Program-made: the position numbers and the translations under genes
Shown: positions 1 to 6,492 of the stretch, one piece after another
How positions within the stretch are numbered: position 1 is the stretch's first letter
How the letters are laid out: every line of letters starts with the position of its first letter
From: Bacteroidota bacterium
GTDB lineage: Bacteria > Bacteroidota > Bacteroidia > Chitinophagales > Chitinophagaceae
DNA: 8,371 nucleotides
Direction of reading: 5' to 3'
Assembly: GCA_023427575.1 (NCBI GenBank)
Contig: JAEZAY010000175.1
Coordinates: 1 to 8,371 of the forward strand
The notes under the pieces: generated by a model
What the model was told of the DNA's origin: nothing
The model's database searches: none
What the model saw: only the letters and a program-made list of their open reading frames with translations

Positions 1-1001
1 TCTATGTGCAGGCCTGGGAGCAAATGGAACTTAAGCAACGCGCCAGACATATCGCTGCGGTGATTAAATCATTTTTGCCGGAAGACTATGAGCAGAACAT
101 TCAAACTTTAAAAGCCCTGATTCAATCGATCGAAAGTCATGGTTTTAAAGCGAAGAGCATCGAGTACCTGTTTTTCCCGGAATTTATTGAGGGCTATGGT
201 CTTGAACATGTGGATATTTCCCTGGATGCAATTGAATCGGTCACCGGGTTTATTACCTGCGAATTTGCGATCCGGCCTTTTCTAATCCGCGATCCGGAAA
301 CCATAATGAATAAAATGCTAGAATGGTCAAAGCATGAGAATCTGCATGTTCGACGCTTGTCCAGCGAAGGCTGCCGGCCCGGGCTGCCATGGGCAATGGC
401 GGTTCCGATCCTCAAAAAAGATCCAGGGCCCATCATTCCTATCCTGGAAAATTTGAAGAACGATGAATCGGAGTATGTCCGAAGAAGTGTTGCCAACAAT
501 CTGAATGATATTTCCAAAAATCAGCCGGAACTTGTTTTTGACATTGCAAAAAAATGGAAAGGCCGATCGGAATTCACAGATAAGATAATAAGGCATGGAT
601 GCCGAACCATGCTGAAGAGAGCCCATCCCGGAATTCTAAACCTGTTTGGACTTGGTTCAGCATCCGGAATAAAAATCGATAAGCTGGAACTGGGCCACCG
701 GAGCCTAACAATCGGGGAAGCGCAAAGCATCCGTTTTCTGCTCCGGCATTCAAACAAAAAAGAAATGCTGATCCGGATTGAAATGGCCGTTTATTACACG
801 AAGGCGAACGGCAAAAAAGCCCGAAAATTATTCAGGGTTTCGGAGAACAGGTTTCAGCCCAAAAAAGATTACGAGTTTAAAAGAAAACTTTCCTTTCGGG
901 ATCTGACCACCAGAAAACATTATGAAGGCAGGCATAAAATTGCCGTCGTGGTAAATGGATTTGAAATGAAGGGAAAAGAGTTTCAACTGAATAAATTCTG
1001 A
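1..1001 (+). CDS. AlkC-type DNA alkylation repair glycosylase with C-terminal Ig-like domain (5'-truncated by window edge)
   Basis: This is a probable DNA glycosylase of the AlkC group in the AlkC/AlkD HEAT-like-repeat superfamily, which removes alkylated bases such as 3-methyladenine and 3-methylcytosine without flipping the base. Residue numbers count from the GTG at 6. Seen in the sequence: helical repeats over residues 1-215, with the family-typical stretches EFAIRPFL (86-93), HVRRLSSEGCRPGLPW (114-129) and VRRSVANNLNDIS (158-170). E86 and D168 are the acidic residues I would propose as functional. Residues 222-331 are beta-rich and basic, matching the Ig-like domain known in one AlkC subgroup. 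The frame is open to base 1 (TAT precedes the GTG), and the visible start resembles the interior of the family (about residue 40). The true start is therefore outside the window, and the GTG is probably not used. The gene ends in TGA at 999-1001, directly against the stop of the convergent thioesterase gene. The superfamily call is firm; AlkC rather than AlkD rests on the motifs and the Ig-like tail. Confidence 0.88.
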   Translation, partial: YVQAWEQMELKQRARHIAAVIKSFLPEDYEQNIQTLKALIQSIESHGFKAKSIEYLFFPEFIEGYGLEHVDISLDAIESVTGFITCEFAIRPFLIRDPETIMNKMLEWSKHENLHVRRLSSEGCRPGLPWAMAVPILKKDPGPIIPILENLKNDESEYVRRSVANNLNDISKNQPELVFDIAKKWKGRSEFTDKIIRHGCRTMLKRAHPGILNLFGLGSASGIKIDKLELGHRSLTIGEAQSIRFLLRHSNKKEMLIRIEMAVYYTKANGKKARKLFRVSENRFQPKKDYEFKRKLSFRDLTTRKHYEGRHKIAVVVNGFEMKGKEFQLNKF

Positions 1002-1472
1002 TCACTCTGTGCCGGGTTTGGCGATATCGGGAGGCGTTTGTACCGGACCCAGTTTAACTTCCTTCATGATCAGGCGGTCTTTGATGTAAGTAATCTTTGT
1101 CTTGCCATGTGGAGCTGGAATGCCATCTTCATTCAGGTTTACGAAAACGAGTTTTGCGATCTGCAGGATAGGTTCGCGGGTAAGCATATTTCGCACTTCG
1201 CATCTCATGGTGAGTGAAGTGCTCCCAAACTGTGTGGCTACAATTCCAATTTCGATTATATCACCCTGTTTGGGTGCATTGATAAAATTTATTTCTGAAA
1301 TGAACTTGGTGACAACCCGATTGTTTTCCAGTTGAACGATTGCATAGATCACCGCTTCTTCATCTATCCACTGCAATAATCGGCCACCAAACAAACTGTG
1401 ATTTGGATTCAGATCCTCGGGCTTTACCCATTTACGGGTATGAAAATTAAGGATTGATTCAGGCACATCCAT
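1002..1472 (-). CDS. Acyl-CoA thioesterase, hotdog fold (YciA/BACH-like)
   Basis: A 156-residue cytoplasmic protein predicted to hydrolyse acyl-CoA thioesters to free CoA and carboxylic acid. Seen: the hotdog-family active-site segment NPNHSLFGGRLLQWIDEEA at 22-40, with N24, the G29-G30 turn and D37 as likely catalytic or binding residues. It is followed by the conserved strands FISEINFINAPKQGDIIEI (57-75), FGSTSLTMRCEV (82-93) and KLVFVNLNEDGIPAP (107-121), which match the YciA-type single hotdog domain. Residues 125-156 form a charged, proline-containing tail slightly longer than in typical YciA. There is no signal peptide. The ATG at 1470-1472 is the natural start because the family N-terminus fits; no Shine-Dalgarno sequence is seen. 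It lies 56 bases after the 73-residue gene on the same strand and may be read from its own promoter. The substrate chain length cannot be read from the sequence. Confidence 0.9.
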   Translation of the reverse strand: MDVPESILNFHTRKWVKPEDLNPNHSLFGGRLLQWIDEEAVIYAIVQLENNRVVTKFISEINFINAPKQGDIIEIGIVATQFGSTSLTMRCEVRNMLTREPILQIAKLVFVNLNEDGIPAPHGKTKITYIKDRLIMKEVKLGPVQTPPDIAKPGTE

Positions 1473-1501
1473 AAGCAGGGGTTTTGATCAGTTTCGAAAA
1501 G

Positions 1502-1527
1502 CAAAAATAAAAATGGGTAAAGTCAAA
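1502..1527 (-). promoter_or_regulatory. Candidate Bacteroidota-type promoter before the thioesterase gene
   Basis: On the minus strand, TATTTTTG (complement of 1502-1509) is an exact match to the Bacteroidota -7 box TAnnTTTG, and it lies about 30 bases before the thioesterase ATG. A TTTG (complement of 1524-1527), as in the -33 box, lies upstream. The spacer is only 14 bases, whereas about 19-21 is usual, so the pairing is doubtful and the -7 box may act alone or be chance in A/T-rich DNA. Confidence 0.3.
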
Positions 1528-1528
1528 G

Positions 1529-1750
1529 TTAGTACAAAACCATCCATTGCCCTTCTTCATTCACCGTGTAAGACAAGCCATTGCTCATTTCATACACTTC
1601 TTTCCCGGTTTTGGGATCGGTGGTGCGCTTTTTTTCATATACGCGGATCCCGTTATTTTCCCTTGTAAGATAAACTGTCAACGCGCTGATGGTGGGCGGC
1701 AGTTCATGCAGCCATTGTTCATCATTTTCTTTTACAAATGCCTGACTCAT
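1529..1750 (-). CDS. Hypothetical 73-residue protein, probably co-transcribed with the glycoside hydrolase gene
   Basis: I do not recognise a named family. The protein is small, soluble and highly charged, with no signal peptide, membrane segment or cysteine. Residues 5-15 (FVKENDEQWLH) look helical or amphipathic. Residues 19-73 read as a succession of short beta strands separated by turns: TISALTVYLTRE, GIRVYEKKRT, EVYEMSNGLSYTV and QWMVLY. It is judged real because the composition is protein-like, it fills the gap between two solid genes on the same strand, and its ATG (1748-1750) follows the hydrolase TAA after just 9 bases (AATAATTTT), as expected for translation within an operon. It ends with TAA at 1529-1531. 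The antisense frame over the same region (1547-1771) looks like a shadow. Function is unknown. Confidence 0.72.
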   Translation of the reverse strand: MSQAFVKENDEQWLHELPPTISALTVYLTRENNGIRVYEKKRTTDPKTGKEVYEMSNGLSYTVNEEGQWMVLY

Positions 1751-1759
1751 AAAATTATT

Positions 1760-3634
1760 TTATTTGTTTAAAGTAGCCCTTGACCTGGCCTGGTCGATGA
1801 TAAAAGAACTGGTGGATTTTAACAGGCCTTCCGGCACTTTTAAATCCCCGCTGGTGGCATCGATCAGCCCATTCCGTTCGTCTTCAATATTTGTTGCCTG
1901 CGTATAAATATCACCTGCTATCGGGCGTGCGCGCAGTTCTTTTTTAAATGCTGCAATCTGGCTGGTTCTTTCTTCAATATTGGTTGGGCCTCCATAATCC
2001 GGAAAGCCAAAGCCGCCCCATTCACTAACGATCAGGGGCACCTGCCGGCGATAAAAAAACGGATCTCCAACAACAAGCGGAAAAGCCGCCACGCCTATCA
2101 TCTCACCGGCTACAAGCTGATCGAGCAGTTGGCGCCAGCGCCCGATCTCGGGGGTATACAAATGGGCGGTCAGCAAATCCGATTTCAGTCTGCCTTCCAA
2201 TGATATATGCTGCCATCCATCATTATCAACCACCAGAAACTGAGGATGGTTGATATGCATATAATGATACATTTCTATGATATAGCTGCGGGTTTCCTCA
2301 TTGGTTGCAATATCCTGGGCCCCCCAGTCTTCATTGTATAAACTCCAGATCACCACGCTGGGATGCGTTTCAATCAGTGTCAGCATTCGCATCAGTTCTT
2401 CGCGATGATTTTTCCTGCTTCTAAAACTGGAATTATGCGGACTGGGCACTTCCACCCACAACATCAACCCAAGCTTATCGGCCAGATTATAGATGCGCGG
2501 ATCAACGCCAGCAATATGAATGCGGACAAGGTTACAACCCAGTTTTTTCATGGCGTGCATATGTCTTTTTATCTCTTCATAGCTGGCGGCTCCCGGCTGG
2601 TACAGAATTCCATCAAGATAAACGGGCTGGTTGTTAAGATAGACACAACATCCGCGGGACTCGATCTTTCGGAGTCCGAAATGGGATTCAATTTCTGAAA
2701 CATGGCCATGTTCATCACGAAGCTGCGCGATCAGGCGGTAGAGATGCGGGTTTTCCGGCGACCATAATTCAGCTTCCGGAACGGCAATAACCACCCTTTG
2801 CTGTTTTTGGCCTGCTTCAAGCATAAGCGGAAAATCGGCGCTGGCCAGCGGTTCAGAATCCGACTGCCGGCGATGGTAAACATTCATCCGTAATGTATAG
2901 CTGCCGGGATCATGAATCCGGATAGTAACGTTGAAACGAACGAGGTTGTCTTCCACCAGACTTACCACACCAACCCTTGACCGAAGGCGGTTTCTTTCCA
3001 CAGATTCGAGCCATACACTTCGAACGGCGCCGGTATAGGTCTGATACCAGATTCCACCTCTTTTATAAACATGCGATTCCTGCTTGCCTCTGGGAATATC
3101 GGCATCCATCGTATCGGAAATGCGCACCGTAAGCCGGTTTACGGGCCGGAGAATATCTTCACTGAGTTCATATGAAAACGAGGTGTATTCGCCCCGGTGT
3201 ACCATGGCGCCCTCGATGGTGGTAAGCTGAGTGCCATTCAGCCAAACCTGGGTTTCATAACCGCAGGCGCCAAAAGTAAGCTGCAGCATATCGGGGGCCC
3301 CATTTGCCGACCGGTCGGGAAGTGGAAATTCCCGTTCATACCAGGCAACCACTTTATCCGTCCAGGTTTTGTCAATGCTGTCGTCTTTGGCATTTTCCAT
3401 ATGGTGCTCCACCGATCCGGGCCAGATAGCGGTATAGGGGTACTCATGCCCCAGGTGCCAGCTTTCGCGGATCCCGATATCATCGCGGTCGAGGGCAAAT
3501 TTCCATTCTCCGTCAAGTAATATAAAGGAGTTTGGCCGCAGAACGGCACGCGGTAATGGGTTTCGTTCTGCTTCATCCAACTGGATCTCTTCCCGGCTTT
3601 TCGTAAGGCTGTAGTTCGGATGTTTTAATTCCAT
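1760..3634 (-). CDS. Glycoside hydrolase family 2 protein (beta-galactosidase/beta-glucuronidase-like), no signal peptide
   Basis: A 624-residue retaining glycosidase of family GH2, in order: an N-terminal sugar-binding jelly-roll domain (about 30-215, with LDGEWKF at 40-46, and WYEREFPLP at 98-106), an Ig-like middle domain (about 216-325, ending WSPENPHLYRL at 291-301) and a TIM-barrel catalytic domain (about 328-605). Likely catalytic residues are E435 in SLYNEDWG (acid/base) and E538 in IVSEWGGFG (nucleophile). NLVRIHIAGVDPRIYNLADKLGLMLWVEVPSP (368-399) is the typical barrel segment. It is shorter than LacZ (about 1,020 residues) and closer to the glucuronidase-size group. The N-terminus (MELKHPNYSL) is not a signal peptide, so a cytoplasmic location is inferred. 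No SusC/SusD, sugar regulator or transporter gene is in the window, so the substrate cannot be assigned. The start at 3632-3634 fits the domain boundary; no Shine-Dalgarno sequence is seen. This is probably the first gene of the minus-strand block. Confidence 0.93.
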   Translation of the reverse strand: MELKHPNYSLTKSREEIQLDEAERNPLPRAVLRPNSFILLDGEWKFALDRDDIGIRESWHLGHEYPYTAIWPGSVEHHMENAKDDSIDKTWTDKVVAWYEREFPLPDRSANGAPDMLQLTFGACGYETQVWLNGTQLTTIEGAMVHRGEYTSFSYELSEDILRPVNRLTVRISDTMDADIPRGKQESHVYKRGGIWYQTYTGAVRSVWLESVERNRLRSRVGVVSLVEDNLVRFNVTIRIHDPGSYTLRMNVYHRRQSDSEPLASADFPLMLEAGQKQQRVVIAVPEAELWSPENPHLYRLIAQLRDEHGHVSEIESHFGLRKIESRGCCVYLNNQPVYLDGILYQPGAASYEEIKRHMHAMKKLGCNLVRIHIAGVDPRIYNLADKLGLMLWVEVPSPHNSSFRSRKNHREELMRMLTLIETHPSVVIWSLYNEDWGAQDIATNEETRSYIIEMYHYMHINHPQFLVVDNDGWQHISLEGRLKSDLLTAHLYTPEIGRWRQLLDQLVAGEMIGVAAFPLVVGDPFFYRRQVPLIVSEWGGFGFPDYGGPTNIEERTSQIAAFKKELRARPIAGDIYTQATNIEDERNGLIDATSGDLKVPEGLLKSTSSFIIDQARSRATLNK

Positions 3635-3834
3635 GCTAATAAACTCTTTTTAAAAATGTCGGCCGGCCGAGATGCAACCGGCATAGAGTTTACGCAAAAA
3701 CTTTGCCCTGACCCGGCGGCAACTTTAGCAATAATTTTCCGTATATTCAGTAAACCCGAAAGCCCGAAAATCCTATCGAACCGCCCCGGAAGATTGATCT
3801 GCGAACCTGAAATGATCCATCAACGTTTTCTTAC
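3635..3834. other. Divergent intergenic region between the hydrolase and surface-protein genes
   Basis: These 200 bases separate the starts of two divergent genes and must contain their leaders and promoters. I found no well-spaced pair of Bacteroidota promoter boxes on either strand. The nearest on the plus strand is TAATTTTC at 3732-3739 (five of the six fixed positions of TAnnTTTG), but the closest upstream TTTG (3702-3705) is 26 bases away. A 60-codon frame at 3656-3838 has no protein-like character. The notable element is the palindrome at 3659-3670. Confidence 0.6.
3659..3670. promoter_or_regulatory. 12-base perfect palindrome upstream of the hydrolase start
   Basis: TCGGCCGGCCGA reads the same on both strands and lies 24 bases upstream of the GH2 ATG, inside its probable leader or core promoter region. 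A further CCGGC at 3679-3683 can pair with GCCGG within the palindrome, giving an alternative stem of 5 base pairs. It could be an operator half-site pair or an RNA hairpin in the leader, or chance in a GC-rich patch. No regulator gene is present in the window to support an operator. Confidence 0.25.
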
Positions 3835-6438
3835 ATGAGAAGAACAGCGATTTTGATTCTGGTACTGGCAACTGCATCCCTGGCAGCCAGAGCGGATCAT
3901 ATTACCGGCGGTGAAATGTTTTTCCGGCTGGTGAGTTCAAATGGCGCTAACAATACCTACGCCGTAACCCTGAAACTATTCAAGTGGTGTGAAAGCAACC
4001 GGCAACTTGTTAACCCCGGGATCATATCTGTTTTCAACAAAAGTTCCAACCTGCGCATTACCGATTTATCGGTTCCGATTATGCGGATAGAAACATTGCG
4101 GCTTGATAACACCAATAAATGCATTACCGATCCGCCCCGGGTTTGTTATGAGGTAGCTTATTTCGAGTTCACCGTGCAATTACCGGTTTCAGTAGATGGC
4201 TATATACTTTCTTTTCAGGTTGTTTACCGGATCAGCGGCATCACAAACTTTGTTCCGAACAATAATAATATCGGCGCTACCTATATTGGCGAAATTCCGG
4301 GAACTGCCGCAGAAACTACCGGTCCGGCAAATAACAGCGCCCGGTTCACGGGCAGTGATATGGTAGTGGTTTGTGCCGGCAACTCTTTTTCATACAGTTT
4401 TGCCGCCGATGATTCCGATGGAGATCTGCTTTCCTATTCTTTCTGTGATGCGTACCAGGGCGGAAGCGGGGGCTTTAACCGCGAAGCCATTCCTCCGGCG
4501 GCCCCACCCTATGCATCTGTTCCCTATAGCGGCACATTCACCGGCAATAGTCCTTTGGGCAGTAATGTTCGCATAGATCCGAACACCGGAATGATCACCG
4601 GTATCGCCCCCCAATCCGGAATTTATGTGGTAACGGTTTGTGTAAATGAAATCCGCAATGGAAAGATCATTGCCACCCAGCGAAAGGATCTTCAGCTTAA
4701 TATCACTTCCTGCACCATCGCTTCTGCTTCGCTGGAACCGGAAATTATGGTTTGCGGGGAAACGAGATCAGTGGCTTTAAAAAATTTGTCGACAAGCCCA
4801 CTGATTAATACTTACAACTGGGATTTTATTGATCAGAAAGGAAACAGCATTTATAGTTCCAATGCATCTTCCGCAGAGTTTACGTTTCCTGATACCGGTT
4901 TATACCGGATCCGGCTGGCGATCAACCGGGGCCAGGATTGCGCGGACTCATCCGAGTCTATCGCGAGGGTTTATCCCGGATTTAAACCCGATTTTAATTA
5001 CGATGGCATTTGTTTGAACCGGCCAACGGCTTTCAAAGATGCAACAACTACCGTTTATGGTTCCGTGAATTCATGGCAATGGATAATAGAGCCGCCGATT
5101 GGCATTTTCAACAGTAAAAACCCCGATTACCATTTTACCAGTTTGGGCAGAAAAAATGTGCAGTTAATTGTATCCAATACCAATGGATGCATCGATACGG
5201 TTTCAAAAGACCTGAGCATTGTAGATAAGCCGCCGCTTGGACTTGGTTTCAACGACACGCTGATTTGCGCGAATGATCCGCTTCAGCTACAAGCGAATGC
5301 CAGCGGCCGTTTCAGCTGGTCGCCGCAAACTGCAATGGTAAACAGCATGAGTGCTTCACCCCGGGTATCGCCCGCCAGCACGACCATGTATTATGTTGAT
5401 CTTGATGATGGAGGATGTACCAACCGCGATTCAGTATTGGTTCGGGTGGTGAATAAAGTTGATCTGGAAATCATGAACGATTCAGTGGTTTGTTCGAACG
5501 ATCCGGCCAGCCTCTGGGTGCGGTCGAACGGATTGAGATATTCCTGGTCGCCGGCCGAAGTTCTGGATAATCCCGTGATCGCAAATCCACACGCCAGGGT
5601 AAACAAAGAAACCCGTTTTACGGTTATAGCAAGCATCGGCGGATGCAGCGCGGCCGAAGAAGTTACCCTTCGGGCAGTCCCCTTTCCGGTGGCGGATGCC
5701 GGCCCCGATACAACTATCTGTTTTAATTCGTCGGTGATCCTGAAAGGAAATATAAGCGGATCTTCCTTTTTCTGGTCGGAAAATATAGATGCTTCCAGCA
5801 GAACCATGCTGGAACCGATGGCCAGGCCGGCCTCCAGTTCGCTGTATATCCTTTCGGTTTATGATACGGCAGGTTGTCCTAAACCAGGGCTCGATACCTG
5901 CATGGTAACCGTACTTCCGAAAGTAGAACCTTTTGCGGGCCGTGATACCAGCGTTATTATCGGTCAGCCCCTGCAACTGAATGCATCGGGCGGTACAGGT
6001 TATTTATGGACCCCTTCCTATGCACTCAATGCCAGTAATATTCCCAATCCGCTTGCATTATTTCAGCAGTCATCCGAAGGTATTTTATACACCGTACATG
6101 TTTCCAATGAAGCCGGATGTACTGATTCGGCCAGCATCCGGGTTAAAGTTTTTAATTCGATGGCGGAGGTATTCGTACCAAACGCGTTCACACCAAACGG
6201 GGATGGAAAAAACGACCGCCTGAATTTTGTTACTGCTGGAATTCAAAAGGTTGAATCCTTTACGATCTATAACCGGTGGGGTCAGCTTGTTTATAGTTCA
6301 ATCAGCAATGAAGCCGGGTGGAGCGGCGATCTCGGGGGAAACCCGGCTACCAGCGGCACCTATGTATGGATTGTAAAAGCCATTGACTTTAACGGCAATC
6401 CATACCTGAAGAAAGGTACGGTTACACTTATTCGTTAG
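3835..6438 (+). CDS. Secreted modular cell-surface protein with PKD/Ig-like repeats and type IX secretion (type B) sorting domain
   Basis: An 867-residue protein predicted to cross the inner membrane by Sec, be exported by the type IX secretion system and be anchored at or released from the surface. Seen in order: signal peptide 1-20 (MRR, hydrophobic core, cleavage after ARA); N-terminal domain 21-173 beginning DHITGGEMFF, a start common in Bacteroidota gliding-associated proteins; a cadherin/Ig-like domain about 174-292 with DDSDGDLLSYSF and DPNTGMITGIAPQSGIY; two PKD-like domains (294-380, 381-465); four tandem Ig-like modules (about 466-541, 542-617, 618-697, 698-777); and the sorting domain 778-867 with VFVPNAFTPNGDGKNDRLNF and IYNRWGQLVYSS. 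The PKD and first three Ig-like modules each contain a cysteine pair 50-62 residues apart; the last lacks the first cysteine. No enzymatic domain is visible. An in-frame TGA at 3808-3810 makes ATG 3835 the first possible ATG. An adhesin or gliding/matrix role is inference. Confidence 0.92.
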   Translation: MRRTAILILVLATASLAARADHITGGEMFFRLVSSNGANNTYAVTLKLFKWCESNRQLVNPGIISVFNKSSNLRITDLSVPIMRIETLRLDNTNKCITDPPRVCYEVAYFEFTVQLPVSVDGYILSFQVVYRISGITNFVPNNNNIGATYIGEIPGTAAETTGPANNSARFTGSDMVVVCAGNSFSYSFAADDSDGDLLSYSFCDAYQGGSGGFNREAIPPAAPPYASVPYSGTFTGNSPLGSNVRIDPNTGMITGIAPQSGIYVVTVCVNEIRNGKIIATQRKDLQLNITSCTIASASLEPEIMVCGETRSVALKNLSTSPLINTYNWDFIDQKGNSIYSSNASSAEFTFPDTGLYRIRLAINRGQDCADSSESIARVYPGFKPDFNYDGICLNRPTAFKDATTTVYGSVNSWQWIIEPPIGIFNSKNPDYHFTSLGRKNVQLIVSNTNGCIDTVSKDLSIVDKPPLGLGFNDTLICANDPLQLQANASGRFSWSPQTAMVNSMSASPRVSPASTTMYYVDLDDGGCTNRDSVLVRVVNKVDLEIMNDSVVCSNDPASLWVRSNGLRYSWSPAEVLDNPVIANPHARVNKETRFTVIASIGGCSAAEEVTLRAVPFPVADAGPDTTICFNSSVILKGNISGSSFFWSENIDASSRTMLEPMARPASSSLYILSVYDTAGCPKPGLDTCMVTVLPKVEPFAGRDTSVIIGQPLQLNASGGTGYLWTPSYALNASNIPNPLALFQQSSEGILYTVHVSNEAGCTDSASIRVKVFNSMAEVFVPNAFTPNGDGKNDRLNFVTAGIQKVESFTIYNRWGQLVYSSISNEAGWSGDLGGNPATSGTYVWIVKAIDFNGNPYLKKGTVTLIR
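5230..6165 (+). repeat. Four tandem Ig-like modules encoded within the surface-protein gene
   Basis: Residues 466-777 consist of four modules of about 75-80 residues with the pattern D(T/S)xxC...(L)xxxxxG...(Y/F)xWSP...Yxxxxxxxx(G)GC. The markers are NDTLICAND/WSPQTAM/GGCTN, NDSVVCSND/WSPAEVL/GGCSA, PDTTICFNS/FWSENID/AGCPK and RDTSVIIGQ/WTPSYAL/AGCTD. The modules are related at protein level but have diverged at DNA level, so this is an old duplication and not a recombining DNA repeat. Boundaries are approximate to within several residues. Confidence 0.75.
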
Positions 6439-6492
6439 GGCCCGGTTGATGAGGTTCAAGATTCAATTTTCAATTCTGAAATCATTCCCGTT
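6439..6492. other. Short convergent intergenic region with tandem heptamer, no clear terminator
   Basis: These 54 bases separate two convergent stop codons (TAG 6436-6438 and TAA on the minus strand at 6493-6495). It contains TTCAATT twice in tandem (6462-6475) and an imperfect A/T-rich inverted match between GATTCAATT and AATTCTGAAATC. There is no GC-rich stem with a T tract, so I do not call an intrinsic terminator. Confidence 0.4.

Noticed and set aside
6..8. GTG as the true start of the AlkC-type gene
   Set aside because: The frame is open upstream to the window edge, and the first visible residues match the interior of the family, so the gene begins outside the window.
194..757. Three antisense frames (107, 99 and 78 codons) opposite the AlkC-type gene
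   Set aside because: The plus-strand frame carries family motifs throughout; the antisense frames overlap one another and show no recognisable features.
3656..3838. 60-codon plus-strand frame whose TGA overlaps the ATG of the surface-protein gene (ATGA)
   Set aside because: The overlap imitates translational coupling, but the translated sequence has no protein-like pattern, is rich in P, R and S, and spans the region that must hold the promoters of two divergent genes.
5482..5976. 164-codon antisense frame inside the surface-protein gene
   Set aside because: It lies wholly opposite a well-supported coding sequence with clear domain structure; its composition (many R, H and G residues) is that of a shadow frame.
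6439..6492. Possible bidirectional terminator between the convergent genes
   Set aside because: Only an imperfect A/T-rich inverted match and a tandem heptamer are present; there is no stable stem followed by a T tract.
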